Below are positions 22,085-32,746 of a stretch of 64,000 bases of DNA, piece by piece. Position 1 is the first letter of the stretch, and the number at the start of each line of letters is the position of its first letter. A program made the position numbers and the translations under genes. Source of the stretch: Isoetes taiwanensis (taxonomy: Eukaryota > Streptophyta > Lycopodiopsida > Isoetales > Isoetaceae); the NCBI GenBank assembly GCA_021234155.1, contig JAJEKV010000008.1, positions 6,904,445-6,968,444 of the forward strand. The letters run 5' to 3'. The notes beneath the pieces are model-generated. The model made no database searches, was not told the DNA's origin, and saw only the letters and a program-made list of their open reading frames with translations.

Positions 22085-22520
22085 GGCACTCTGCCCATAT
22101 TCTGTAACATCATTCTTTGGGGACGCATTACTGTTGTGCATGGACATCAGGCATTTTCTACCCTTTTGTCATGAGGCAATTATGCATGCCAGGACAATGG
22201 GGTATAAGACTGTATTTACAGATCACTCTTTATATGGTTTTGCCGATGAATAAGGTGCTTCATTTTACCCTTGCTGATGTGCAAGAAGCAATCTATGTGT
22301 CACACACAAGCAAGGAAAGTGCGGTCTTGAGATCAGGCCTATCTCCAGATAGAGTTTTTGTGATACCTAATCTGTAGGCACAGCCATATTCAAGCCTGAC
22401 CCAGCACCTCGTCTATCAGATAAAGTAGTAATTGTTGTTATAAGCAGATTGGTGTATAGAAAGGGTACAAATCTTCTCATAGAAGTCATCCCAGAAGTTT
22501 GCAAGCAGTTTCCGGATGTA
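22085..22520 (+). pseudogene. PIG-A (GPI-GlcNAc transferase catalytic subunit) fragment
   Basis: PIG-A transfers GlcNAc to phosphatidylinositol at the ER in the first step of GPI-anchor synthesis (GT4 family). Readable pieces across shifting frames are [29 protein letters not shown] with GFAD, KVLHFTLADVQEAIYVSHTS with KESAVLRSGLSPDRVFVIPN, FKPDPAPRLSDKVVIVVISR, and LVYRKGTNLLIEVIPEVC ending in KQFPD before a GT donor at 22518. Frameshifts lie near 22160 and 22235, with a stop after IPN. The following exon with GGDGPKR was not found. It is a single-exon relic. Confidence 0.85.
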
Positions 22521-22524
22521 AGTA

Positions 22525-24410
22525 TTATCCTCCTTTTTATGCATTGTTATATGTTTTAACCAAGTTTCCGGAAGAAACGTCTCCTTCACCGTCCATTGCT
22601 AGTAAATATTTCAACATCTGGTCATGATGAAGTGGGCAAATGATAAACTTACTTTTATTTTAACTTTATAGGAGGCATACCTAGTAAGAATAATTTGTAG
22701 AATTGGTAGCATTGAAGAGCAAAAACAAAGTCTTGCACAAACCACAACAGGAGTTCAAATCATTCCAAATGTGTCGCTTATATGAATGGGCTATGCTAAA
22801 TGAAGACACACATCATGCCACTATCAAACTTAAAAAGAGAAACATAGAGACACACATGTGCAATAAAGGGCAAAAGTAATTATTAGTATATTTGTTCCTT
22901 AACAGGTGAAAAGAAACTATGTAGAGATGGCAATAATTTACAAAGACAGACATTATCAAACTGAAAGACCAAGACATTGGTACACATATTTTTATCCTTG
23001 ATCCAAGGAGCTCTGCTGGATTGGGCTCACAGAAGGCTTCTACACCCCATAGGACAAAATAGTAAATTATATCAGGTTTTGACAGCTTCCAAGAATCGAG
23101 ATGGCAAGACTATGGATCAAGGAGAGTAATTCTGACATCCCAAGAGTTGATATCTTTGTGATTATCACTTTGTGAATAAGCTGGACTCTATGAAATTTAA
23201 GAAGAGGAAGAGATGGCATTATCTACTGTGAGAAGCTAACCTTTTTGACGATAAATTTGCACATGCAACACAGTTCAATTGGTTCAAGCTCCAGAAGGTA
23301 AATTGGGTTCTTGCAACGCATGAATCAGATAGTAGAAGAGAAAAAAGAGTATAGAACCAAATGCTTAAGACAATCACGTGCATCCATTCTTCACAAAAGC
23401 CTTCAAAAGCAAAGCCTATTTGCACTAAGTATAGGGCAAATCCCCTCGTTGCTGTGAAATAAAGGCAGGGAATCAAGGCAGTCATCAGGTCTTCTTACGT
23501 TTGACTTACCAGAGTACAAGCGGCCGACAAGCACCTATATCTCAAACCAGGGGCAAATGTCACAAAAAGTAGGAAGCTGATAGTACACCGATTTCCCAGA
23601 GAAGACCGGTCATGCAAAGTTCTCTTTGGGGCTTACATCAACTCATTAGTCCTATTCTTGCAGGAGATGGGGCCTGTGTTCTTTAGTTCCAAATGCCACT
23701 CAACGAAGCCCTTGCATTTTAACAAATCAGTGAAACTGCCTGAACGAGAAAGCAGAAACAAAAATGAGAGCCATACCTTGGTATACCGCAAGAAATGAGG
23801 ATGATTGCCAAGTTCATGTGCAAGCAAATTGCCATTGTTACATCAAACATGAGCTGGAAAAGAATGAAGGTACATTCGCAGCAGGAAAGCTCAGATATGC
23901 AGAGCTGGCTGGACATGCAGGCATACATTACAATTACAATGACATGGAGCAGATTGAACGGACTTCTTCTTTCTTTGCATGTAGAGGAAAGAAATTGAAA
24001 TTTCTAGTTGTGGTTCAGAAAGAGTTACATGAGATGTGAATACAAATCCTGGAAAATAGGTAACATGATAGGGAATAGAATAGGGCACATCGCACAGTGA
24101 AACAGAACAGGGCCGGAACAGAAACAAAGCCTATTGAAGAGAAGAATGATAACCGCTAGGTAGGTAGGGAAAACGAAGCCTATTGAATACGTCATAAAAA
24201 AGAAAACCTTGTCTTCCGCTTTCGTTCGATGAGGATCGTGACTAATCGCATCTCCGGGGGGCTATTTTCCTGACCCTTTCTAATTTCGTCGGCCGTTGAT
24301 GTGATAAAATCAAGATCCAACGGTGAAAATATATGCCACATCAGATATTGATGAAGTGGAAAGGCTACGTGGATAGCCTAGAATTGCAAGGAGGGTTGCA
24401 CGCTTGGTTA
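22525..24410. other. No recognised gene
   Basis: Nothing could be identified. Frames at 23219-23485 (minus) and 23764-24039 (plus) have no recognisable domain and overlap each other's strand. A GT-bordered minus-strand piece near 23770-23830 reads LAHELGNHPHFLRYTK, which could be part of an exon, but nothing supports it. Confidence 0.3.
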
Positions 24411-24995
24411 GGCTGGCGTGCTAAAAAAAAAAAAAAAAAATTTTGCTTACTTCTTGTATTTTTCTAGGCACAACCTTTGTGCAGAGGAACCGAAATATGA
24501 GCTTTGATTTATGGGAGCTGGTATTATCTTCCAACATTCGAATGCAGGGTAAAGAAACTAAAAGAAAAAATCAACGTAGCATTTTTCTGCTTCAATCCAC
24601 TGCAATTGCCTATTTCCCGAGCAGTGAATAAGATAAGAATAGTTGCTGCATCACATTTCACTTTCGCATTTTTTTTCTTTCAATCCATTTGCAAAGTTAG
24701 TCTCGGGAATGCTATGACTTGGAAATACGAATAGGCCCTACGAATAGGCCCCACTATGGTGCCTCTGATTGATATATGCCAAGGATGTGGCCAAAAAAGC
24801 TTGAGGACTTTTGGACCATGTGTGCCTTTGAACCTTTGGGCCTTTGTCCAAAGGAGGGTTTGATTCAAAGGAGGACTAAAGGAGCATCCATGCTATATAT
24901 AGTTGCTCGGGGGAGAGTTTAGGGGTAGCTCTGTTCTAGTTGAGAGCTCGTGGTTGGGTGGTGAGATAGCATGCTACGTCAAGAGTCTATTTTAG

Positions 24996-25007
24996 TGGTA
25001 TCAAAGC
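24996..25007 (+). promoter_or_regulatory. Primer-binding site of the gypsy element
   Basis: TGGTATCAAAGC, one mismatch from the initiator tRNA-Met complement TGGTATCAGAGC that primes most plant LTR retrotransposons. It sits just after the likely 5' LTR end and 11 bases before the gag ATG. Confidence 0.75.
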
Positions 25008-26189
25008 AACAAGTTTCGATGGCCAATTCTTCTGCCAATGTTAACTTTGAAGACGAGGGACTCAAAGAGAAACTTTTTGAGTTAGAGGATGATAATTTGC
25101 TTATAAAGGAGAACCTGGCAGTTGCTGAGGCTCGCATTGCTAAGCTCCAGGAGTTGGATTCTCTCCGAGAGCAGATGGCGCAATTGCAGCATACTACAGG
25201 ATATTCATGGCATCAAGACTGGTGTCAATGTCAAAATTGAGTTCAAAACATATTCTGTAGCTACTTGTGATGCGAATATGCTTTTCGCATGTGCTTTTCG
25301 ATGTAGGATGACGAAGACGCTCAGTTATATTTTGCTGAGCATCATCTAGATGGTGTTGCAAAGGACTGGTAGCTGAATATCCTGAAGAACCAATCAGTCG
25401 GTCAACCCATTAATACCTTTGCAGAATTTGAAAAGCAAACTAAAAAGCATTTCTTGGGCATTGGGAGCGAGAACTTGTTGCTGAGTGGAATAAATTGACC
25501 CAACAAAACATGGAAACGATTCGAGCCTTCATTGTCGAGTCTTATAGAAAGGACTCCGGGTTAATAAAATTGATACTGAGAAGTCTGAAAAACTCATGGG
25601 TGGAGTTCATCATTGGGTACGGGTGAAGCTCGATCTTCAAGTTGCCAATCTTTCTTTTGGCGAGCTCTGTAAGGTGGCGAAGAAAGTAGACAAGGAAGGT
25701 CTGGCTCTCATGGAAGCAACTCATAGTCAACGAGGCCTCAAGATACCTATGAAAGAGGCGAGTGGCTTTCGAGAGAAACCAATGGGGTCTGCTACAGGGT
25801 CTGGGGCATTCAAATGCTCGCATACAGACACAACAAGTAATGTATATGTTGGAGCCAAGGAGCCTAAGGAATCTTATCAAGCATGCAAGATGCAACTAAT
25901 TTGGGAGATTAAGTGTTTTGTACGTTATCCAACTGACCATAAGTTTAATGAATGTCCTACTTATCTTGAGAAGAAAAAGGGGAAAATAACAAAATTAAAT
26001 CTGTTTTTAAGTCAAGGACTAAGAAAGAGGACAAAAGTAAGAAAGTAGCTTCTGTGCAGGCAGACGGTGAAGGGAAAAAAGTGGCTACTGTCCCGGAGAA
26101 GTTGGATATGGATTATGTTGAGAATAGTAGTCTCTACGATTTTGGGCTACTATTCAAGATCAAAAAGTACATATCCTATTTGATCCAGA

Positions 26190-26795
26190 CATGGAATAAT
26201 TTAAGGCTAAACTTAGCTATTTGGCCATTTTTGACACATTTTCAAAATATGTTGGTTAAAGTAAATGGAAAAATTGGGAAAAAAAATAATAATTTTAGTT
26301 TGACTTTTTTCGCTCTTGCACCAAACTTCGATCTCTTTAGCCAAACGTTAGAAAGTAAGAGAGTAAAATTTTGTGTTGTTTAGCTAAACCAAAGAAACTT
26401 TTAGAATGAATATTGGGTTGGTTTAGCTAACATCATTCTACTTTATAAGATTTATTTGATTAGTAATCTATTTTCTAGCATCTATAGAATAATTTGAGGG
26501 CTAAACCTAGCTAGCTGGCATTTTTTAAGGATGTTTCCATAAAGAAAACAACTAAAGGAAACGAAAACAATTGAAAAAATTATAGTAATTTTAGGTTAAT
26601 GTTTTTTGTTGGTTGGCCACATCACAGAGTTTTTTGGAATGAATTGTGGGTTAGTTTAGCTAAATGCTAGAAAGTACGAGGGAAAAAATGTGTAGAGGCT
26701 AGCTAAAGTACATAAAATTTTGGGGTTAATCTCGAATAAGATTAGCTAAAGCGATTATGCCTAATAAGAAATATGCAATTAGTAATTTATTCTTT
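26190..26795. mobile_element. Insertion inside the gypsy protease region
   Basis: The protease coding breaks at TTTGATCCAG (about 26180) and resumes at TTTGGATCCGG (about 26797), suggesting a target-site duplication of 8-10 bp that has diverged. The roughly 600 bp between is AT-rich and non-coding, with repeated words GGCTAAACYTAGCTA and GGTTTAGCTAA in both orientations. The element class cannot be assigned. Confidence 0.45.
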
Positions 26796-27109
26796 GGATC
26801 CGGGTAGTGAGTTCGATTTCATTTCTGCGAAGTTGTTAAAGGAACTATAATTAACTCTTCTCCCATTATCAAGTGATGTGGAATTGTCTTCAGCTTTCTT
26901 GAATGTTGTCCCCCGCCTTCTTCATTCATGGTCAAAGATGTTGAATTTCAACTACATGGATATGTCTGTAAATGTTCTTTCATGGATTCTGACCTTGGAG
27001 GTATGGATATTATTCTAGGTGTGCTATGACACAAGGCTATCAATCCTCTTGTAGATTGGAAGATGGGTTACAAGCATTACTCTGATATCTAAATCATTTG
27101 GATGTTTGC

Positions 27110-28900
27110 ATGTCAAAATTAGATGAACAATTGCAAGGCGTACAGTTAGAATGAGCTAGATGGCAGATGGATCCAATTGCCCAAGGTAATATTAGAATAT
27201 GTGATATTTTGCTTTGAACGATGCCTCTGTTCTTTTTTCTTTTTTCTTTAAATGCACAGGGTCTTGCCATTGATGTCCCGGTAACAAAGGTAAACTAAAG
27301 CATGGTCGATGCTGGAATATAATGGTCAAGTTTGAATTTGGGTCAGACCTCAAGCCAGAAGGCTCGATTCTTCCAGTCAAGAGGTAACCTGCTTTCCTTT
27401 TTTTTCTACTTTTCTTGCATTTTGGATTTTTACTAAGTTGCATTTACATTTTTATCAGCTACATTTGCATTTCCATGCATTTCGATTTCAGAATCTTTGA
27501 CCAGGCAAATTTTGATTGGGTTGTGGCATATGTAGGGCCTTACTGGCAGCAGTAGTCCCATAACAAGCTATGTAAATGACCCTGACATTTTTGTATTCCC
27601 AGCCTTTTCTTTTGCGTCAACATCAACATTTTTTCCACACGATCAAGATCAAGAAGTAAGTCCATTTTGGTTGCAGTAGCTTTGTTATTTGGCTTACTTT
27701 GGATTAAAAGATAGATCTCCTCTTGCCTTTGGGCATCCAAGAAACTCTGCCTTTGCATTTTGGTAAATTTGGAACTGCTCATATATTGTTTTTCTTGCAA
27801 TTCAAAATGGGTGTTGCATTAGTTGTTTATCAGAACTAGAGCTCATCCATCCATTGTTGTTCCATAATGGGTTTATTCTTCTTCTTGGGAGAGAATTGCT
27901 ATAGCCAGCAAGAGTAGATGATAAAGCAGGCATCTGCAGAACAAAGAAAAAATTGCAAGGCTTTTGCATATGCAAAGATTTTGAAATACAAATTTCCTTA
28001 CTTATTAATAGAAACGCAGAATCTACTCCTTATGGAAATATCGTTCCATACATCATATAACTGTTCGAAACTATGTGAGAAATGAGATAAAACACTTGTA
28101 TTATTTAATATCAAGCTTCAGGTTTGTTAGTTTTGTTCAACGGTTAACTTTTTAGTTATGCAGGTTTAGAAGATGGCAGTCAAGCTGTTGAGGTCAGATT
28201 CATTATATTAGATTATTGTTCATGTTGAGGTCAGACTCATTATATTAGATTATAGTTCATTGCTTTTAGAGTTATCAAACCTACTTGAAAAAACCTTACA
28301 TGGACTGTTTTGCTGTACATGAACTGAGACGAAGTAGAATGTTGATGTACATCTTTTTTATATTGTAGATGTACATCTTTTTTATATTGTCTACGGTACC
28401 TTTGTTGTTGAGTGAAAGCCTTATTTTGTGCTCATGTATAGTCAAAAGCATCATTTGTTGTTGAGTAAAAACCTTATTTTGTGCTCATCTATAATGTCAA
28501 TGGGAAATTGTCCGCTTGAGGTTGGAGCAGATGCACTAGACAAACAAATTTCTCTGGAACAAAGTACTTCTCTTCTGCGGCTTCTGCATATAAGCGTGGG
28601 ATCCTTTTGTTTAATATTGGTGTCAATTGTTGAGGGTCCTCAAAAACGTTATTGCAAGATGCAACATTGCAATTTAAATCTAAACTGTTAAGGGGTGTGT
28701 CGAAAATGAGCATTGCAACCTTTTTGTGCTCCATGCATGAATGATTGGATTTAGAAATGGATATACAACATGTATGATGCTCATTGTGTTCAATCATCGT
28801 GACCTCTATACCAATATGACACTTTTGCATGTCAAACCAACTATTTGAGCCTTGCATCTCACCTTATAAGAAAATGAGCACAATAAAATAGACAATTTTC
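27110..28900. other. No recognised gene; local tandem duplications
   Basis: A plus-strand exon-like segment ending KPEGSILPVKR before GT (about 27355-27383) could not be assigned. Between 28185 and 28500 three different short direct duplications follow one another: GTTGAGGTCAGAYTCATTAT units, GTACATCTTTTTTATATTGT units, and TTTGTTGTTGAGTRAAARCC units. Confidence 0.4.
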
Positions 28901-28905
28901 AGAAT

Positions 28906-29239
28906 CCCATCGATCTGAGACATCGGATCGCCATTCTAGAATGGGACGAGCATGCATGTTTTGCATGCATGCGGGTGGCGCATGCCCATTCTGGTTGGGA
29001 GTTCGCTATTTTAGGCGCGATTCTGCATCAACATCTCATCGGCGCTTCCTCTTCTCTCTCAGCAGTACCAGGGGAGGGGCTTCTCCCTGCTTGGTTTGGC
29101 CAATTTGGCGTTTCTTTCTTGCTGTCCTTTTCCGGCCTTTAGCCTTCGTCCTGTGACTTTCGTCCTCGATCCTAGTTTGTAAGGAAGTCCTTTGGTATTC
29201 GGGCGGTTTGTTGGTTTCATGCGAGTCCCATTCTAGAAT
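28906..29239 (-). mobile_element. Helentron-like element X1 (334 bp)
   Basis: Read on the minus strand, the element starts with ATTCTAGAATGGGACTCGCA at 29239. Near its other end it carries the inverted motif (plus ATTCTAGAATGGGACGAGCA, 28933) followed by a terminal hairpin, CGATCTG-AGACAT-CGGATCG (28911-28930), and CCC at 28906. One end thus has the motif at the terminus and the other has motif plus hairpin, the asymmetric-inverted-repeat plan of Helentron/Helitron2 rolling-circle transposons. X1 joins X2 head to tail at 29239/29240 with no extra base. It is non-coding and non-autonomous. Confidence 0.65.
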
Positions 29240-29899
29240 CCCATCGATCCGAGACATCGGATCGCCATTCTAGAATGGGACGAGCATGCATGTTTTGCAT
29301 GCATGCGGGCGGCGCATGCCCATTCTGGTTGGGAGTTCGCTATTTTAGGCGCGATTCTGCATCAACATCTCATCGGCGTTTCCTCTTCTCTCTCAGCAGT
29401 ACCTTTTCTCTTTGAACCCACCCTCCCCCCCTTCTTTGTTGTTGTATTTTTATCGCGTGGCACGCACGTAATCAACCCCTCCACTCTGGGAGGTTTGTTT
29501 TGTCTTGTTGTTTTGTTGGTGATGTGCAGGTACAGGTTAGCGAGCGGCATCTGTTTCGGCTTTTCCATTCGTGGATTTTTGGGAGCGATTTTTATGCCTT
29601 GCGTTTGTCCAAGCCCCTTGCCGAAGGCTTATCACTAGGGTTTTTCCTCGAAAACCCGAAAGGGCGGGGTTTTTTAATCCCGGTGATAAGCTTTCGGCAG
29701 GTACACTAGCCTAATCTCTATTAGCCTTGTATTTTGTTGAGGTCCAAATGATATAATTGGATTTTCCCTTTATTTTTGTGGGTAGTTCGCATGTGTGCGG
29801 CTACCCACTATCCACCATTGTAGAAAATCTGCTGAGATGAATGAGAAGCAAGTCTAAGTCGGGCGGTTTGTTGGTTTCATGCGAGTCCCATTCTAGAAT
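29240..29899 (-). mobile_element. Helentron-like element X2 (660 bp)
   Basis: X2 shares about 165 bp with X1 at its hairpin end (29240-29402) and about 42 bp at the other end (29858-29899, GGGCGGTTTGTTGGTTTCAT...). The interior of about 450 bp is different. Hairpin CGATCCG-AGACAT-CGGATCG lies at 29244-29263. The interior holds a nested hairpin (29619-29699) and a splice-acceptor-like TGATGTGCAG. No Rep/helicase coding is present. Two family members of different length placed head to tail point to tandem rolling-circle insertion. Confidence 0.65.
29619..29699. repeat. Nested 21-bp-arm hairpin
   Basis: TGCCGAAGGCTTATCACTAG at 29619 pairs with its near-complement ending CTTTCGGCA at 29699 (two or three mismatches). 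Between the arms lie further complementary runs (AAAACCCG/CGGGGTTTT-like). It lies inside X2, and absence from X1 suggests a later small foldback insertion. Confidence 0.6.
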
Positions 29900-31490
29900 A
29901 AACAAAGAAGAAAACTTGAAAGTTTAACCAGTTATCTGCTTCATTGCCATGGAAAGTAGGTAATGCAAAAAGCAGCTTTAAATGTTGCCTAAATGCCCAA
30001 TTCATATGCATCACAATCAATTTATAATATAATCTTCAATTTCAGCAGCTCATCTTTTCGTGCAACAATGCTACAAAAAGATGTTAAAAGGCATCCTTCA
30101 AGTCACATAAAAGAGGAAGTGAGTTCAGATTTGTATCATTGTAAATGTTAGAGTTGAGATTGAGACTGAAAACCCATTGAAGGCCTAAGTATTGAAGAAG
30201 ACAAAATGAGAGCTATAAAAGTGAATCTTGAGGGAGAACCCATATGTAATGCCAAATCAAAGTGCATCTTTAAATACCAAATCTAGATGAGTGAATGAAA
30301 CACAAATTGTCCCTGAGACAACATTGCGATACGATCCCAACGAAGAACTAATGAGGGGACCACAACACTTTGTTGTTTGTCATGTTGAGCTAAACAAGGA
30401 CAATGTATCTCTAATTATATAAATTGCCTCTCTATTGTATTATCCTTTGACTTTGTTGAGAATGTTCCATACTATCTCTGTTCCCAAACATTGCCCAGCA
30501 ACGGTGGGCACTGGCTCTATAATTAAAGGTTACTGCACATGTTTCTCATTGCCGTCAAAACATTTATAGACTTCCAACTTATGCCCAGCAACGCTGGGCA
30601 CTGTTACTAGTAATACATATGATCATTCATGTGTAGTTGCGGGCATAACCTATATGAAGTCCATTTAGTTACATGTGAAAGTGTCCCAACTCAACATCCA
30701 TATTAATAACCTATGAGCAGCCAACCATTTACATGCGAAAGTGTGTTAGTACTTATTTTAACATATCTGGCATGTCCTTGATGGTTGCCAATTGACCAGC
30801 ATGAGAAACTAAAATTTACGTTATGGTCGTCTAAGGTGGTTCGAGGTGGGCATAATCTCGAATTCCCTAAACAATGTGAGAATAAAATACATATTAGCAA
30901 ATGACACCAATAAAGATTGGTTTCAACCACAGCGACATGGCATAGTTGTGTATAACAATTGTAGTTGATGTATGTCTTTCGCAACAAAACGATCATGTTA
31001 CTCTATCAAGATTATATGCTAGCAATGTTGCCCGATGAACATATAATGGTTGCCACAAAATGATTCTATGACCATGAAAAATTTGAGACAATTTGGTACA
31101 CTCTTCTGACCTCTAGGCCATGCATCTACAAACACAAAATTCAAATTATACATCCACAAATGTCCAACGTCAAATTGTGGGTGGCTCATTGACTGAAATA
31201 GTATAGAAATTGTGCTAGAAAATAGGTGACAAATAAATATTGCATGGGAAAAAAAATACCATTAATTGGAATAGAGCAAAAATATCGCAAGAAATACCTT
31301 ACTTATACATGCACAAATGAGGTTTGGACATGACATAAGCTCTAAAATTTATTTGGATATTTGAATGAAAATGAAGTCAGCTATTTATTTAAGATATATG
31401 GATATTTGAAAGCCCATAAAGTCAAATCATTTATTTACGTTTATGTACAATGTGACCGCAGATAAAGTAGTTACAGAAATAATATTGTTT
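29900..31490. other. No recognised gene
   Basis: AT-rich spacer with no supported coding. GCCCAGCAACGSTGGGCACT occurs twice (about 30496 and 30583); the second copy is treated separately as a possible Helitron end. Confidence 0.35.
30583..30610 (+). other. Candidate canonical Helitron 3' end
   Basis: GCCCAGC-AAC-GCTGGGC forms a 7 bp hairpin with a 3 nt loop. It is followed by ACTGTTA and CTAG at 30607-30610, then T. A GC-rich hairpin about 10 bases before CTRR followed by T is the textbook Helitron terminus. The 5' TC end was not located, and the neighbouring hairpin at 30496 lacks CTAG. Confidence 0.35.
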
Positions 31491-31494
31491 GGCT

Positions 31495-31650
31495 TCATAT
31501 AACATTCTCAGCATAACATGAAATCAATATGTTCCATAGTACTGTGTCTCTTGAAATCGTTGTGTCAAATACTTGGGAGGCTTCTTTGATGCTTGTCCCT
31601 GTTGCCTTCTTGTTGGAGCAGGCAAGATTGGAGATGGCAGAGGAGCTAAT
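31495..31650 (-). pseudogene. PPR fragment
   Basis: Minus-strand wording EASQVFDTTISRDTVLWNIL followed by ISCYAENV is typical of a plant PLS-type PPR motif (usually EAxxVFDxMxxRDxVSWNxLIAGYAxNG). Upstream the frame is non-PPR and contains a duplicated SNEKE/SNKKA segment. It could be an outlying piece of the PPR pseudogene whose end lies at 32280-32746, or a separate relic. Confidence 0.6.
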
Positions 31651-32279
31651 CCCTATTTCCTTCTCATTGGAGCAGGCAAGAATGCTGCCAAAGGACATAT
31701 GTGGCTTGAGCAGAGCTGGGGGGATCAAAATCTCCAGAACATGATCTTTATTGGAGAAGGCCTTGTGAAGCTAGCAAACATTATTAGTTAGAACGAAAAA
31801 GCTTATGAAACTTCAATATGGACTTCTTCTTATAGCTTGTCGTAGAGGAACACATTATAAATATCCATGAAGTGGATATTTAGCTATTGATGGTTCTAAT
31901 AGAGTTTTGGCAGCAATCCTCAATGAAGGAAAGGTTATGTAGGAGAGCATCGTGATGGTAGGGCTCAGGCTAATTAAAAGTGACATTGAGTGTAACAATA
32001 AAGACAATAAGAGGTGGTATGAAATATATGTTAGGCGTTGTAGGCAGTATCATAGCTAATGAATGTGCATGGAAATACTTTTAAGATCCATCTTGTTGCA
32101 AGTAAGACTATGGACAAATGCTTTGCACATGAGCAATGCTATGATGTGAAGGTGGATGTTACTTGAGGAACTATGATGGCATCTTTTCTATGTTCAGGTT
32201 CTTCAACGAATCTTTTTATATCTGATAGACACTAAGGTAGAAATGTGATCTTTGTTTCCTCAATCACATAGCTGCCATC

Positions 32280-32746
32280 CAAAATGCTTGAACATCAACT
32301 ACTCAGAACATTGCGTCCAAATTAACTTAGCTGCATTATGGCAATAGGCTTCTTCACCTTCTTCCTGTTTGATGTTGAAAGCCCTTAAACCCAGGCAACT
32401 TCTCTACATGAATGGGCCTCATTCTGAAAAGTCTGTGTTTCAGCATTGCAGAAAAATCCATGTCACATGCCACAAAATCATGCACTTAGTTCCTCGGGAT
32501 CCTTACAGGTATATGTCTGCTATCAGCACATATAAATTATGAGCAAAGCCACTAGTGCTTCCTCGGATGGATATGAAATGCTTTGAAGAAAATCCTCCGC
32601 CTCATACAGGTGTTCTGATCGTGCAAAAAGATCAACCACGCAAACATAGTGATCTATAGATGGTTATGTCATATACCTCTCTCATAAGCTTGAAACACTT
32701 CTGACCTTCAACAAGTAGGCCACCCCGACTGCATGCACTAAGAAGA
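32280..32746 (-). pseudogene. PPR pseudogene, C-terminal E-domain part
   Basis: The minus strand resumes the PPR gene interrupted at 38888. It reads SLLSACSRGGLLVEGQKCFK, then (after a 1 nt frameshift) SIDHYVCVVDLFARSEHLYE and AEDFLQSISYPSEEALVALL, then LYVLIADIY. This is the usual end of the PPR array and E motif of organelle RNA-editing factors. Further frameshifts and stops follow, and no DYW domain is seen. The 5' edge is cut exactly by element Y1, with about 10 nt of coding lost at the joint. Confidence 0.75.

Larger units (their letters stand above)
24760..27100 (+). mobile_element. Ty3/gypsy gag-protease remnant
   Basis: A TATATATAG box lies at about 24891 in the presumed 5' LTR, followed by a primer-binding site (24996-25007) and a gag start ATG at 25019 (MANSSANVNFEDEGLKEKLF). 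Capsid-like wording follows: AQLYFAEHHLDGVAKDW, INTFAEFEKQTKKHF, and ELVAEWNKLTQQ. A degenerate zinc knuckle (CFVRYPTDHKFNEC, second Cys lost) lies near 25915. After an insertion at 26190-26795 come protease-like DPGSEFDFISAKLL and a piece resembling DIILG-type text (to about 27090). Stops and frameshifts are frequent. No reverse transcriptase, integrase or 3' LTR follows. Confidence 0.75.

Noticed and set aside
28428-28857. Overlapping frames of 87 and 122 codons on opposite strands
   Set aside because: Neither has a recognisable domain. They are mirror products of the same DNA next to short tandem duplications and probably arise by chance.
29303-29709. Open frames crossing X2 and its nested hairpin
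   Set aside because: They run through transposon termini and a foldback, differ between X1 and X2, and show no conservation.
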